Origin: CAYSNP01 sp964432485
Lineage (GTDB): Bacteria; Bacillota; Clostridia; Christensenellales; DTU072
Direction of reading: 5' to 3'
NCBI GenBank assembly: GCA_964432485.1
Contig: CAYSNP010000001.1
Span: 40,115-104,114, forward strand
DNA length: 64,000 bases
Part shown: positions 26,205-33,843 of the stretch, in pieces
Layout of the letters: every line of letters starts with the position of its first letter
Numbering within the stretch: the stretch's first letter is position 1
Translations under genes and position numbers: made by a program
Notes under the pieces: generated by a model
The model's input: the letters and a program-made list of their open reading frames with translations, nothing else
The model's database searches: none
What the model was told of the DNA's origin: nothing

Positions 26205-26234
26205 AAAAAAAGAGACGCAATAAATATGCGTCTC
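26205..26234 (-). terminator. Terminator/attenuator between tsf and pyrH
   Basis: On the minus strand a perfect 8-bp stem GAGACGCA/TGCGTCTC (26227-26234 with 26212-26219) with a 7-base loop is followed by seven T. It begins six bases after the tsf stop and ends immediately before the pyrH ribosome-binding site. It should cap the rpsB-tsf transcript and let only part of it continue into pyrH. Confidence 0.88.
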
Positions 26235-26239
26235 GTCTT

Positions 26240-26908
26240 TTAGTCAGCCTTCATTTTGGCGACCTGCTCATTGATTTCATCAGCAAAGTCATCCTTTCTT
26301 TTCGCTAGCCCTTCTCCCATTTCATATCTTACGAATCGTCTTACAGATATTTTTTCGCCTATAACCATAATAGATTCGTTGATTAGCTGCAAAACAGTCT
26401 TGGCAGAATCTTTAACAAAAGGCTGCTCAAGCAAGCACACTTCCTTGTAATATTTTTCAACTCTACCTTCTACCATTTTTTCTATAATCTTTTCGGGCTT
26501 GGGATTGGGCTCATTAAGAGCTTGAGCTCGCAGTATATGCTTTTCTCTTTCGACTTCCTCTTGAGGCACTTCTTCTTTAGCAATATAGCTGGGCTTGCTG
26601 GCAGCAATTTGCAAAGCTAAATCATGTACAAGCGTCCGAAATGCATCTCCTCTTGCTACAAAGTCAGTTTCGCAATTGACTTCTATCAGAACCCCAATCT
26701 TTCCTCCCATATGAATATAAGCGTCTACAATACCTTGGCTAGCTACACGGTCAGCCTTTTTTGCCGCTTTAGCTATACCTTTTTCCCTAAGATACAATAC
26801 CGCTTTGTCCATATCCCCATCAGTTTCTTGTAAGGCCTTTTTGCAATCCATTAGTCCTACGCCTGTACTTAGCCTTAATTTTTGCACATCTTGTGCTGTA
26901 AATGACAT
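26240..26908 (-). CDS. tsf: Elongation factor Ts
   Basis: GDP-exchange factor for EF-Tu. The N-terminal UBA-like domain (LRLSTGVGLMDCKKALQETDGDMDKAVLYLREKG) and the core with VNCETDFVARGDAFRTLVHDLALQIAA are typical. The 222-residue length corresponds to the short form with a single core subdomain rather than the about 290-residue E. coli type. GGAGGAG precedes the ATG. It follows rpsB by 10 bases and ends in a strong hairpin. Confidence 0.97.
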   Translation of the reverse strand: MSFTAQDVQKLRLSTGVGLMDCKKALQETDGDMDKAVLYLREKGIAKAAKKADRVASQGIVDAYIHMGGKIGVLIEVNCETDFVARGDAFRTLVHDLALQIAASKPSYIAKEEVPQEEVEREKHILRAQALNEPNPKPEKIIEKMVEGRVEKYYKEVCLLEQPFVKDSAKTVLQLINESIMVIGEKISVRRFVRYEMGEGLAKRKDDFADEINEQVAKMKAD

Positions 26909-26918
26909 ATAGCTCCTC

Positions 26919-27692
26919 CTACTCTTTATCCTCGTCTTTAACTTCTACATTGTAATCTACTTCGAAGTTTACTTCTTCCTCTTCTTCATCCACATGTTGC
27001 AGTCCTTGTACGCCTTCTTTAGCTTCAATGACCGCATCAGCAATAATAGAGGCTATTAATTTGATTGCTCTAATGGCATCATCATTGCCGGGTATTACAT
27101 AATCAACTTCCTCCGGGTCACAATTGGTATCTACCAGTCCCACAATCGGAATGCCCAATTTGCGTGCTTCCTTAACTGCAATATGTTCTGCTTTTAAGTC
27201 CACTACAAACAAAGCGCCGGGCAAATTGCGCATATTTTTAATGCCGCCTAAATTGCGCTCCAGCGTATCCCTTTCTGCTTTTATCTTTATTACCTCTTTT
27301 TTAGGGAGATAATCAAACTCGCCCATAATCTCTTGCTGATTGAGCCTATTTAGCTTGTCAATTCTACTGCGAATGGTGTGAAAATTGGTAAGAGTGCCGC
27401 CCAGCCAACGATGACTGATATAAAACATCCCGCAGCGCTCTGCCTCTTGCTGAATAGCCTCTTTAGCTTGTTTTTTCCTGCCCACAAAAAGCACGCTTTC
27501 GCCCTCTTTGACAATATCACGAATAAAAGCGTATGCTTCTTCGATTAGCCCTACCGTAAGTTGCAGGTCTATAATATGGATATCGTTGCGTGCATCAAAA
27601 ATGTACTTTGCCATTTTCGGATTCCACCGTTTAGTTTGATGCCCAAAGTGCACGCCTGCTTCGAGCAACTGTTTCATTGAAATTACTGCCAT
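26919..27692 (-). CDS. rpsB: Small ribosomal subunit protein S2
   Basis: Ribosomal protein S2, 257 residues. The conserved start MKQLLEAGVHFGHQTKRWNPKM, the LWLGGTL-like RWLGGTLTNFHTIRSRI, the PGALFVVDLKAEHIAVKEARKLGIPIVGLVDTNCDPEEVDYVIPGNDDA block and an acidic C-terminal tail are visible. AGGAGGTAG precedes the ATG. First gene of rpsB-tsf(-pyrH) behind its own promoter and a roughly 80-base leader. Confidence 0.98.
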   Translation of the reverse strand: MAVISMKQLLEAGVHFGHQTKRWNPKMAKYIFDARNDIHIIDLQLTVGLIEEAYAFIRDIVKEGESVLFVGRKKQAKEAIQQEAERCGMFYISHRWLGGTLTNFHTIRSRIDKLNRLNQQEIMGEFDYLPKKEVIKIKAERDTLERNLGGIKNMRNLPGALFVVDLKAEHIAVKEARKLGIPIVGLVDTNCDPEEVDYVIPGNDDAIRAIKLIASIIADAVIEAKEGVQGLQHVDEEEEEVNFEVDYNVEVKDEDKE

Positions 27693-27775
27693 TGTCTACC
27701 TCCTGTTTTTTCCTCCCTGCGCCGCTTTCGCATAAAAAATGCGCAACAGTTTTAGCACAGGTGCGAATTCCTTGA
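27693..27775 (-). promoter_or_regulatory. Leader of rpsB with hairpin potential
   Basis: About 80 bases of leader lie between promoter and rpsB. Near the middle, CGCAT and ATGCG (about 27729-27743) enclose an A-rich loop and can form a hairpin. S2 operons often carry an autoregulatory leader; no known class could be assigned by eye. Confidence 0.3.
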
Positions 27776-27777
27776 CT

Positions 27778-27806
27778 ATATTAGCATAATGAAAAAGATT
27801 TTGCAA
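27778..27806 (-). promoter_or_regulatory. Promoter of rpsB-tsf
   Basis: Minus-strand TTGCAA (27801-27806) and TAATAT (27778-27783) are 17 bases apart, upstream of the rpsB leader and downstream of the DUF1292 gene. Confidence 0.6.
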
Positions 27807-27834
27807 ACAAATAGCAACTTTTTCTTATACGCTG

Positions 27835-28143
27835 TTAAATTTCTATAGGTGCCTCTTCTTCCAGCATTTTTTGAAATTCTTCAAAAACAGCTTCGGCAAT
27901 ACGCTGATTTTCAACCGGAGTAAACGTATCATTGCCTTCGGCGTCTTCTCCTAATAGAAACGGTATTAAGTCCCCTTCCTCTTGGTTTTCAAAAGGCTCT
28001 ACCGGCTCTAATAAAATATACCAATTGCCTTGAAAATCTAAGGTTGCCACCTCAAAGAAATCTATTTCAGCTCCGTCTTCGTCTATTAGTGTTATAATCT
28101 CGTCTTCAATGATATTTATATCATTCTTTTCTTTTTTTGCCAT
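27835..28143 (-). CDS. DUF1292 domain protein (YrzB-like)
   Basis: A very acidic 102-residue protein. The DUF1292 pattern is visible: NIIEDEIITLIDEDGAEIDFFEVATLDFQGNWYILLEPVEP, followed by an acidic segment (EEGDLIPFLLGED) and a helical C-terminus. In Bacillus and Clostridia the yrzB gene follows yrrK (ruvX), exactly as here with a 16-base gap, and AGGAGG precedes the ATG. The function is unknown. Confidence 0.9.
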   Translation of the reverse strand: MAKKEKNDINIIEDEIITLIDEDGAEIDFFEVATLDFQGNWYILLEPVEPFENQEEGDLIPFLLGEDAEGNDTFTPVENQRIAEAVFEEFQKMLEEEAPIEI

Positions 28144-28159
28144 AACACGCCTCCTAACT

Positions 28160-28585
28160 CTAAATCTTATTGCCTAGTTTATCCAGATAGCTTTGCAAAA
28201 TAATTGTTGCGGCTACCTTGTCTATTATTTTTTTTCGCTTTTCTCTTTTTACATCAGCGGCAAGAAGAGCCCGCTCTGCGCTTGCGGTAGTTAAGCGCTC
28301 ATCCCAATAAGCAATTTTTGCATTGGTATAGGCTTGCAACTTTTCTCCAAACTCATAGCTTGCTTTGGCAGAAGCTCCTATTGAGCCATCCATATTTAGC
28401 GGCAGACCGATAACAATAGTAGCGCAATCCTTTTCTTTAGCAAGACTTGCCAAACTTAACATATCTTTTTGCTCATCTTGCGTACGCTCAAATGTTTGAT
28501 AGCCCGATGCAATTATGCCCATTATATCGCTTAGCGCTATGCCTATCCTTATTTTGCCCAAATCTAGGGCCATTACCCTACCCAT
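28160..28585 (-). CDS. ruvX: Putative pre-16S rRNA nuclease / Holliday junction resolvase YqgF
   Basis: RNase H-fold protein of 141 residues. The first acidic residue lies in VMALDLGKIRIGIALSD, the second in the IVIGLPLNMDGSIGASAKASYEF region and the third in YWDERLTTASAERALL. E. coli YqgF is needed for maturation of the 16S rRNA 5' end. AAAGGAT precedes the ATG. It is paired with the DUF1292 gene and has its own promoter. Confidence 0.93.
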   Translation of the reverse strand: MGRVMALDLGKIRIGIALSDIMGIIASGYQTFERTQDEQKDMLSLASLAKEKDCATIVIGLPLNMDGSIGASAKASYEFGEKLQAYTNAKIAYWDERLTTASAERALLAADVKREKRKKIIDKVAATIILQSYLDKLGNKI

Positions 28586-28617
28586 TTTATCCTTTCAGGC
28601 ATACTTGCTCTCTTATT

Positions 28618-28646
28618 ATTTTAACAAATTGAGCAAAATTATGCAA
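28618..28646 (-). promoter_or_regulatory. Promoter of ruvX-DUF1292
   Basis: Minus-strand TTGCAT (28641-28646) and TAAAAT (28618-28623) with 17 bases between, in the 81-base gap after the ABC permease gene. Confidence 0.6.
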
Positions 28647-28666
28647 TACAAAATTGTTTTTATCTC

Positions 28667-30376
28667 TTATCCTTCAATAGCATTAAGCAAAGCTTCGGGA
28701 TTGTCATATAACTTGCGGTAAAAAATAAGCATTAAGATAATATTTATCAATAAACAAGCTCCAAAGAAGGATAGCCCTGACGCTACTAAGGATATACCTC
28801 CTACAAATGCAAAAATCGAGCCCAAAATCATATAAAGCATCCCTAACAACAGAATTGTCAATGTGGGTTTGAGCGATTTTTTATTATTCTTAGTAAGCTC
28901 AGTAATATTTTTCCAATTTAAGTTAGGGTTTTTAAGGTCATTTTGTAGTGATAAACAAGAAGAAGCCATGCTTACGGTAATTAAGGTGGCAAAGACCCCC
29001 AACCCAAACAAAATATTAAAATCATTTCTTATTATAAATGTTATTGTAACCAAAAAAACAGCAATAAAGTTCTGCAAAAGTGCTAAATACAACTTACCGT
29101 CCACTAATTGCTTTGCGCTAATTGGCAAAGATTTTAAGACAAGCAAATGCTTGCCTTCTCTGGAAAAGCCCACCATAGATATAACATTGGTAGCATTGAT
29201 TAACAGGCTGGAAATATATAAAGTAAAGCCTGCTGAGAATAAAATACTTTTGTCTACCAAGCCGTCATCGCTGCCCATCCCAAAATTAAAAGAGCCTAAT
29301 AGTAGCACCATTAGCGGAGCCATAACAATACCCATTATGCTTTGCATAAAGAGCATTGGCACATTAATTAAGGTTTTTATCTCTTTTTTTAGAAAGGACA
29401 ATGCAAAAGTGCGCTGATTGTTTTCGGTAATTTTGATCTTTTCTTTTGCTGATCCCGCACCTTCAATGATTGTTTTAATGCTTCGGGAGTAAAAAACAGA
29501 TGATAGCAACACCGCTACTGCCAATCCGCTAATATTTATAGCCAAATATAAGAAAGTTTTTGCCAGGATTTTTTCTCCAAGCATTGCATCTACTGCCGGT
29601 GCATTGTATATAAAAATCTTTTTAAGATTCTTCATCCCGTTAACAAGTCCGGCAGGCAGCGTGAAACTCCCTTCTTCGGAAACGGAAAAACCGCCCATAA
29701 AAGAGCCTAATGCGCCAAAATAAAGACCCATTATGCCTATAAATATTGCGCTTACAACAATGCTTTGCAGTAGCGGATTCCTTTTAAGCACTTTAACTAC
29801 CTGCATTACTGGTATAGAAATAAAAGTAATAATTAGTAGAGGCATCATAGGCGCTGCCAAAATACAGAGCAGTCCAACGAAAATGAACTCTGCTCCAAGC
29901 GCTACTCCATTAGAAAGCATTGCAATGCCATAAGTGGCAAAAGAAATAAGTAAAAAGTATGCGCTAATCACAAACTCTGCAATATACGCCATAGAAAATT
30001 TAGCTAAAAATATAGATTTATGAGCAATAGGCAAGGTAGACAACAAGCTGTTATCTTTAGAAAAATAGAGATAGCCCATAACCGCGCTAATCCCAAAAAA
30101 GAACACTACAAGCTGACTCATAACAATAAGCAGCATCAAAAACTCGTTTTGCAAGCCCATTTCTAAAGAAGCTATTGAGCCTCCAAGCACAAACATTACT
30201 AAGTACGAACTAAGCAGTATTATTAAGAAAGCAATGCCTATTACTGTTAAGATTTTTGTAGCTTTGCTTTTTTTCTTTGCGCTGTCGCTTCTTTTAAAGC
30301 CAAAAAAAGTACCTGTCCTTAGCTTATCCTTAATAAGAATCTTTAAAAGCGCAGAATATCCCTTAATCGATTGCAT
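28667..30376 (-). CDS. ABC transporter permease, ABC-2-like
   Basis: A polytopic protein of about 569 residues with roughly 12-14 hydrophobic segments, partner of the ATPase encoded just upstream. The N-terminus is cytoplasmic and Lys-rich (FFGFKRSDSAKKKSKATK) before the first membrane helix. The ATG at 30376 is preferred over the GTG at 30388 because a G-rich ribosome-binding sequence (GGTGGGGG) lies just ahead; the start overlaps the ATPase stop by 14 bases. Two large half-transporter-like blocks are suggested by repeated hydrophobic clusters. The substrate is unknown; such pairs often export peptides, antibiotics or other toxic compounds. Confidence 0.8.
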   Translation of the reverse strand: MQSIKGYSALLKILIKDKLRTGTFFGFKRSDSAKKKSKATKILTVIGIAFLIILLSSYLVMFVLGGSIASLEMGLQNEFLMLLIVMSQLVVFFFGISAVMGYLYFSKDNSLLSTLPIAHKSIFLAKFSMAYIAEFVISAYFLLISFATYGIAMLSNGVALGAEFIFVGLLCILAAPMMPLLIITFISIPVMQVVKVLKRNPLLQSIVVSAIFIGIMGLYFGALGSFMGGFSVSEEGSFTLPAGLVNGMKNLKKIFIYNAPAVDAMLGEKILAKTFLYLAINISGLAVAVLLSSVFYSRSIKTIIEGAGSAKEKIKITENNQRTFALSFLKKEIKTLINVPMLFMQSIMGIVMAPLMVLLLGSFNFGMGSDDGLVDKSILFSAGFTLYISSLLINATNVISMVGFSREGKHLLVLKSLPISAKQLVDGKLYLALLQNFIAVFLVTITFIIRNDFNILFGLGVFATLITVSMASSCLSLQNDLKNPNLNWKNITELTKNNKKSLKPTLTILLLGMLYMILGSIFAFVGGISLVASGLSFFGACLLINIILMLIFYRKLYDNPEALLNAIEG

Positions 30377-31106
30377 TATTGCCCCCACCTTTAGTAATGC
30401 TAAGGAAAATCTCCTCTAACGATACCTCGCTCCTCTTTTCCTTTAATTCCTCAATAGAAAAATCAGTAATTAGCTTACCTTTATCAATAATCATTATACG
30501 GGAGCATACTTTTTCCACCACTTCCAGCACATGAGAGGAAAAGAAAACAACTTTGCCACGCTTAACATATTCGTTCATTACCTGTTTTAGCATAAAAGAG
30601 GATTGCGGGTCAAGCCCTGTCATTGGCTCATCCAAAATAAAGACTTCGGGCTCGTGCACTAAGGCACTTATTACGCTGATTTTTTGTTTCATACCATGGC
30701 TGTACTTGCTGATTTGCAAACCAAGTTTATCTTGCATATCAAACATTTCACCGTAATGAGCAATCCGTGCTTTTCTGTCTTCGCTGGACACGCCAAAAAT
30801 ATCGCATATAAAATTGATATATTCAAATCCGGTGAGTCCGTCATAAATAACATGCTCATCAGGCACATACCCTATCATTTGTTTGACAGCAATGGGGTTA
30901 TCGGCCAAATTGATACCGCACACATTTATGCTGCCTTCGTTATAAGGCAATATCCCCGTGATACACTTAATGGTAGTGGACTTCCCCGCACCGTTAGGGC
31001 CAAGAAACCCAATAATCTCGCCGCCATTGGCTACAAATGAAATATCATCTACCGCTTTAGTCGTGCTGCCGCCATAGCTTTTGCTTAAATTGGATACTCT
31101 TATCAT
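30363..31106 (-). CDS. ABC transporter ATP-binding protein
   Basis: A 247-residue ATPase. Walker A GPNGAGKST lies at about 37-45, the signature region is YSHGMKQKISV (the LSGGQ motif is degenerate, as often seen in ABC-2 exporters), Walker B is VFILDEPMTGLD, and the switch His is in FFSSHVLE. It follows the rubrerythrin gene by 9 bases and overlaps the permease. The pair forms an exporter of unknown substrate in the rarA-rubrerythrin transcription unit. Confidence 0.9.
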   Translation of the reverse strand: MIRVSNLSKSYGGSTTKAVDDISFVANGGEIIGFLGPNGAGKSTTIKCITGILPYNEGSINVCGINLADNPIAVKQMIGYVPDEHVIYDGLTGFEYINFICDIFGVSSEDRKARIAHYGEMFDMQDKLGLQISKYSHGMKQKISVISALVHEPEVFILDEPMTGLDPQSSFMLKQVMNEYVKRGKVVFFSSHVLEVVEKVCSRIMIIDKGKLITDFSIEELKEKRSEVSLEEIFLSITKGGGNNAID

Positions 31107-31115
31107 AACTCACCT

Positions 31116-31655
31116 TTAATAATTTTTTGCCAGTACCTCAAAGAACGCTTTGGGATGTTTGCAAACAGGGCAAAGGTCAGGAGCTTCTTTACCTGTATGA
31201 AAATGGCCGCAATTAGAGCATTTCCAAACAACTTCAGCTTCCTTCTTAAAGACTGTACCTTCCTCAATATTTTTGGCAAGTGTGCAATAGCGTTCCTCAT
31301 GCTCTTTTTCGATTCTGGCTACACCTTCAAAGGCATCTGCCAATTCGGTAAACCCTTCCTCTCTGGCATCTGCAGCAAATCTGGCATACATATCCGACCA
31401 TTCGTATTTTTCCCCGCTGGCGGCAAGTAAAAGATTCTTATAAGTGTCAAAACTATTTTCGCCCAGTGCCTTAAACCATAGTTTAGCATGCTCTTTTTCG
31501 TTTAATGCGGTTTCTTGAAAAATATTAGCTATTTGCACATATCCTTCTTTTTTTGCTTTTGAAGAATAATATTCATATTTGTTTCGTGCCTGACTTTCGC
31601 CGGAAAATGCTTCCCATAAATTCTTTTCCGTTTTAGTTCCTTTTAAGTCTTTCAT
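31116..31655 (-). CDS. rbr: Rubrerythrin
   Basis: Non-haem diiron peroxidase that protects anaerobes from hydrogen peroxide. The N-terminal four-helix bundle carries the diiron ligands in ESQARNKYEYY, the NEKEH pair and EEGFTELADAFEGVARIEKEHEERY. The C-terminal rubredoxin domain has two CxxC-type knuckles, CSNC and CPVC, about residues 147-165. At 179 residues it is standard. It lies one base after the rarA stop and 9 bases before the ABC ATPase, so these genes share a transcript. Confidence 0.95.
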   Translation of the reverse strand: MKDLKGTKTEKNLWEAFSGESQARNKYEYYSSKAKKEGYVQIANIFQETALNEKEHAKLWFKALGENSFDTYKNLLLAASGEKYEWSDMYARFAADAREEGFTELADAFEGVARIEKEHEERYCTLAKNIEEGTVFKKEAEVVWKCSNCGHFHTGKEAPDLCPVCKHPKAFFEVLAKNY

Positions 31656-31656
31656 T

Positions 31657-32937
31657 TTAATTCTCCTTTTTTATAGACTTTTTAATTTTTATATTTGCCT
31701 CTTGTCCGTTTTGGCTGGGGGTGTAAAAGATTTGGTCTGCTACTTTATCGGGAAGATACTGTTGCTGCACCCAACCGCCAAAATTGTGAGGGTATTTGTA
31801 ACCTTGTACATCTTTATTATAATGATTATCTCTTAAATGTAAAGGTACGGGAGCTTCATATTTTTCTACCGCTTCCGCCGCTTTGCCAAGTGCAACGACA
31901 ACGCTATTGGATTTTGGTGCTAAACTCACATAAATAATGGCTTGAGATAGCGGAATAGCACCCTCAGGCAATCCAATCCGCTCATATGCCAGCATTGCAG
32001 AGGTAGCAATTGTAAGCGCATTGGGGTCAGCCAGCCCAACATCTTCAGCAGAATGCACTACCAGCCTGCGAAAAATAAGCATTGGATCACATCCCGCTTT
32101 AATTAGCCTTTGGCTGTAATAAAGTGCGGCATCGGCATCGCTGCCTCTTAAACTTTTGCAAAATGCGCTTAATATATCGTAATAGTTATCTTGGTCAATA
32201 CTAAGCGCCCTTTTTTGAGCTGCCTGTTCTGCGGCTTGCTTGTTTATAACTACTGTACCTTGCGCATTTTTTTCTGCACTGGTAACAGAAAGCTCCAAAA
32301 CATTATAAGCCATGCGCATATCGCCAGAAGCAACCCAAGCTATATGCTGTAGCGCACCTGCCTCAAGCTCAATATTATAATGCCCTATTCCATTTTCTTT
32401 ATCGGCAAGGGCACGGTTTAACCCTATTAGAATTTCGCTTTCACTAAGTTTATTAAATTCAAAAATGCGGCATCTGCTTACAAAAGCATTGGTCATAGAA
32501 ACATATGGATTTTCTGTAGTGGTGCCAATAAAGATTATTTCGCCTTTTTCAATGGCGGATAGCACGCTGTCAGACTGCGCCTTGCTCCATCTATGACATT
32601 CGTCTAAAATCAAAAAGGTCTTTTTGCCATATAATTGCAAGTCTTGCTGCGCTTGCTTGATAACAGCTTTTGCATCTGCAACGCCAGAAGATACCGCATT
32701 AAGATATACACTATTTGCATTGCTTGAAGAGGCTATAATCCCCGCTAAGGTAGACTTGCCCGAGCCCGGAGGACCAAAAAATATACAGCTACCTAAATTA
32801 TCTACTTTTATAGCTTTTAACAATAAGGAGTTATGAGAAATCAGGTGCGTTTGACCAATAAAATCTTCTATTTTCTTTGGACGCATCCTATCCGCCAGCG
32901 GAGCATGCTTTTTTTCTAAATAAGCAAATAAATCCAT
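31657..32937 (-). CDS. rarA: Replication-associated recombination protein RarA (MgsA)
   Basis: AAA+ ATPase acting at stalled replication forks. After the typical start MDLFAYLEKKHAPLADRMRPKKIEDFIGQ come Walker A FGPPGSGKST (about 54-63), Walker B ILDECHRW, sensor 1 IFIGTTTENP and the arginine-finger VSRCRIFE region; the C-terminal tetramerisation part has KSLRGSDADAALYY and GLADPNAL. At 426 residues it is normal. The start is fixed by the conserved N-terminus, yet the predicted -10 box lies only 9 bases upstream, suggesting a nearly leaderless mRNA. Confidence 0.95.
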   Translation of the reverse strand: MDLFAYLEKKHAPLADRMRPKKIEDFIGQTHLISHNSLLLKAIKVDNLGSCIFFGPPGSGKSTLAGIIASSSNANSVYLNAVSSGVADAKAVIKQAQQDLQLYGKKTFLILDECHRWSKAQSDSVLSAIEKGEIIFIGTTTENPYVSMTNAFVSRCRIFEFNKLSESEILIGLNRALADKENGIGHYNIELEAGALQHIAWVASGDMRMAYNVLELSVTSAEKNAQGTVVINKQAAEQAAQKRALSIDQDNYYDILSAFCKSLRGSDADAALYYSQRLIKAGCDPMLIFRRLVVHSAEDVGLADPNALTIATSAMLAYERIGLPEGAIPLSQAIIYVSLAPKSNSVVVALGKAAEAVEKYEAPVPLHLRDNHYNKDVQGYKYPHNFGGWVQQQYLPDKVADQIFYTPSQNGQEANIKIKKSIKKEN

Positions 32938-32946
32938 ATGATACCA

Positions 32947-32975
32947 ATGTTACCATTATTTGGTTTTTTTGTCAA
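32947..32975 (-). promoter_or_regulatory. Promoter of rarA-rbr-ABC operon
   Basis: Minus-strand TTGACA (32970-32975) and TAACAT (32947-32952), 17 bases apart. Transcription should start around 32940, about three bases before the rarA ATG. Confidence 0.7.
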
Positions 32976-33001
32976 TGAAACACCATAGCTGTGCGTCCCT
33001 T

Positions 33002-33715
33002 TTAGCAGCCGACATCCTTATAGCCAATCAGCTCTTTTATCACCTCTCCTGCCAGCATTAAACCTGCTGTCCCCGTAACAAAAGCGGCGCTTCCGATTAT
33101 TCTTTCATTTGCATTGCCGCTTTTTATAGGCTGCTCTTTTGAATAAATTACTTTTAGCTTTTCAATACCGTTTTGCGTGCAAAGTTTACGCATTGCCTTT
33201 GCCAAAGGGCAAACTTTAGTGTTATAAATATCGTCTGCTACAAATGCGTCGGCTTGCAGTCTGTTACCTGCTCCCATACAGCTGATAATAGGAATGCTTT
33301 CAGCTTGAGCCCTTTTTATAAGCTCAATTTTACAGAAAATAGTGTCAATTGCATCTACAATATAATTATATTGAGAAAAATCAAAGCTGTCAGCAGTTTG
33401 TAAGGTATAGAATAAGTTATATTTACTTACTTTGCATTCAGGATTGATATCAAGTATCCTTTGTGCAACAATATCTACTTTTGCCTTGCCTATTGTAGCA
33501 TGGGTTGCACTGAGTTGCCTATTGATATTTGATATAGTATAAACATCTCCGTCGACAATAGAGATTGCTCCTATACCGCTACGTGCAAGCGCATCTGCCG
33601 CATAGCTCCCTACTCCCCCCAGTCCAAATATGGCAACATTGCTGCGAGCAAGTAAATCCAGCGCTTCTTTACCAATGATTGTCTGTAATCTAGAAAACTT
33701 TGTATCTTTATTCAT
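33002..33715 (-). CDS. tcdA: tRNA threonylcarbamoyladenosine dehydratase (TcdA/CsdL)
   Basis: E1-like enzyme that cyclises t6A at position 37 of ANN-decoding tRNAs. The N-terminal FSRLQTIIGKEALDLLARSNVAIFGLGGVGSYAADALARSGI segment is characteristic, followed by the ATP-site D-x-x-N-R-Q motif (TISNINRQLSATHATIGKAKVD) and the later CMGAGNRL and ASAAFVTG-like GSAAFVTGTAGLMLAG parts. The start is taken as the ATG at 33715, giving 237 residues; the ATG at 33736 has no ribosome-binding site and lies upstream of the predicted transcription start. It is divergent from the glucan synthase gene. Confidence 0.9.
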   Translation of the reverse strand: MNKDTKFSRLQTIIGKEALDLLARSNVAIFGLGGVGSYAADALARSGIGAISIVDGDVYTISNINRQLSATHATIGKAKVDIVAQRILDINPECKVSKYNLFYTLQTADSFDFSQYNYIVDAIDTIFCKIELIKRAQAESIPIISCMGAGNRLQADAFVADDIYNTKVCPLAKAMRKLCTQNGIEKLKVIYSKEQPIKSGNANERIIGSAAFVTGTAGLMLAGEVIKELIGYKDVGC

Positions 33716-33722
33716 TACTATT

Positions 33723-33751
33723 ATTTTAACCTTCATGCAAACTTAATGCAA
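33723..33751 (-). promoter_or_regulatory. Promoter of tcdA
   Basis: Minus-strand TTGCAT (33746-33751) and TAAAAT (33723-33728) with a 17-base spacer. The -10 box ends 7 bases before the ATG at 33715, so the mRNA would be leaderless or almost so. Confidence 0.5.
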
Positions 33752-33757
33752 GCAGAT

Positions 33758-33786
33758 TTTACAGCGGTGTTAGTTTAGCTTATAAT
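33758..33786 (+). promoter_or_regulatory. Promoter of the glucan synthase gene
   Basis: TTTACA (33758-33763) and a perfect TATAAT (33781-33786) are 17 bases apart, about 58 bases before the ATG. A GGGAGA ribosome-binding site follows at 33835-33840. Confidence 0.75.
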
Positions 33787-33843
33787 TTTGCCAAATTAGT
33801 ATATGATAAATGATAGTGATAATAATTTACCAATGGGAGAATT

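Noticed and set aside
31103..31300. Minus-strand 65-codon frame overlapping rubrerythrin
   Set aside because: It lies in another frame within a clearly coding rubredoxin domain; it is a shadow.
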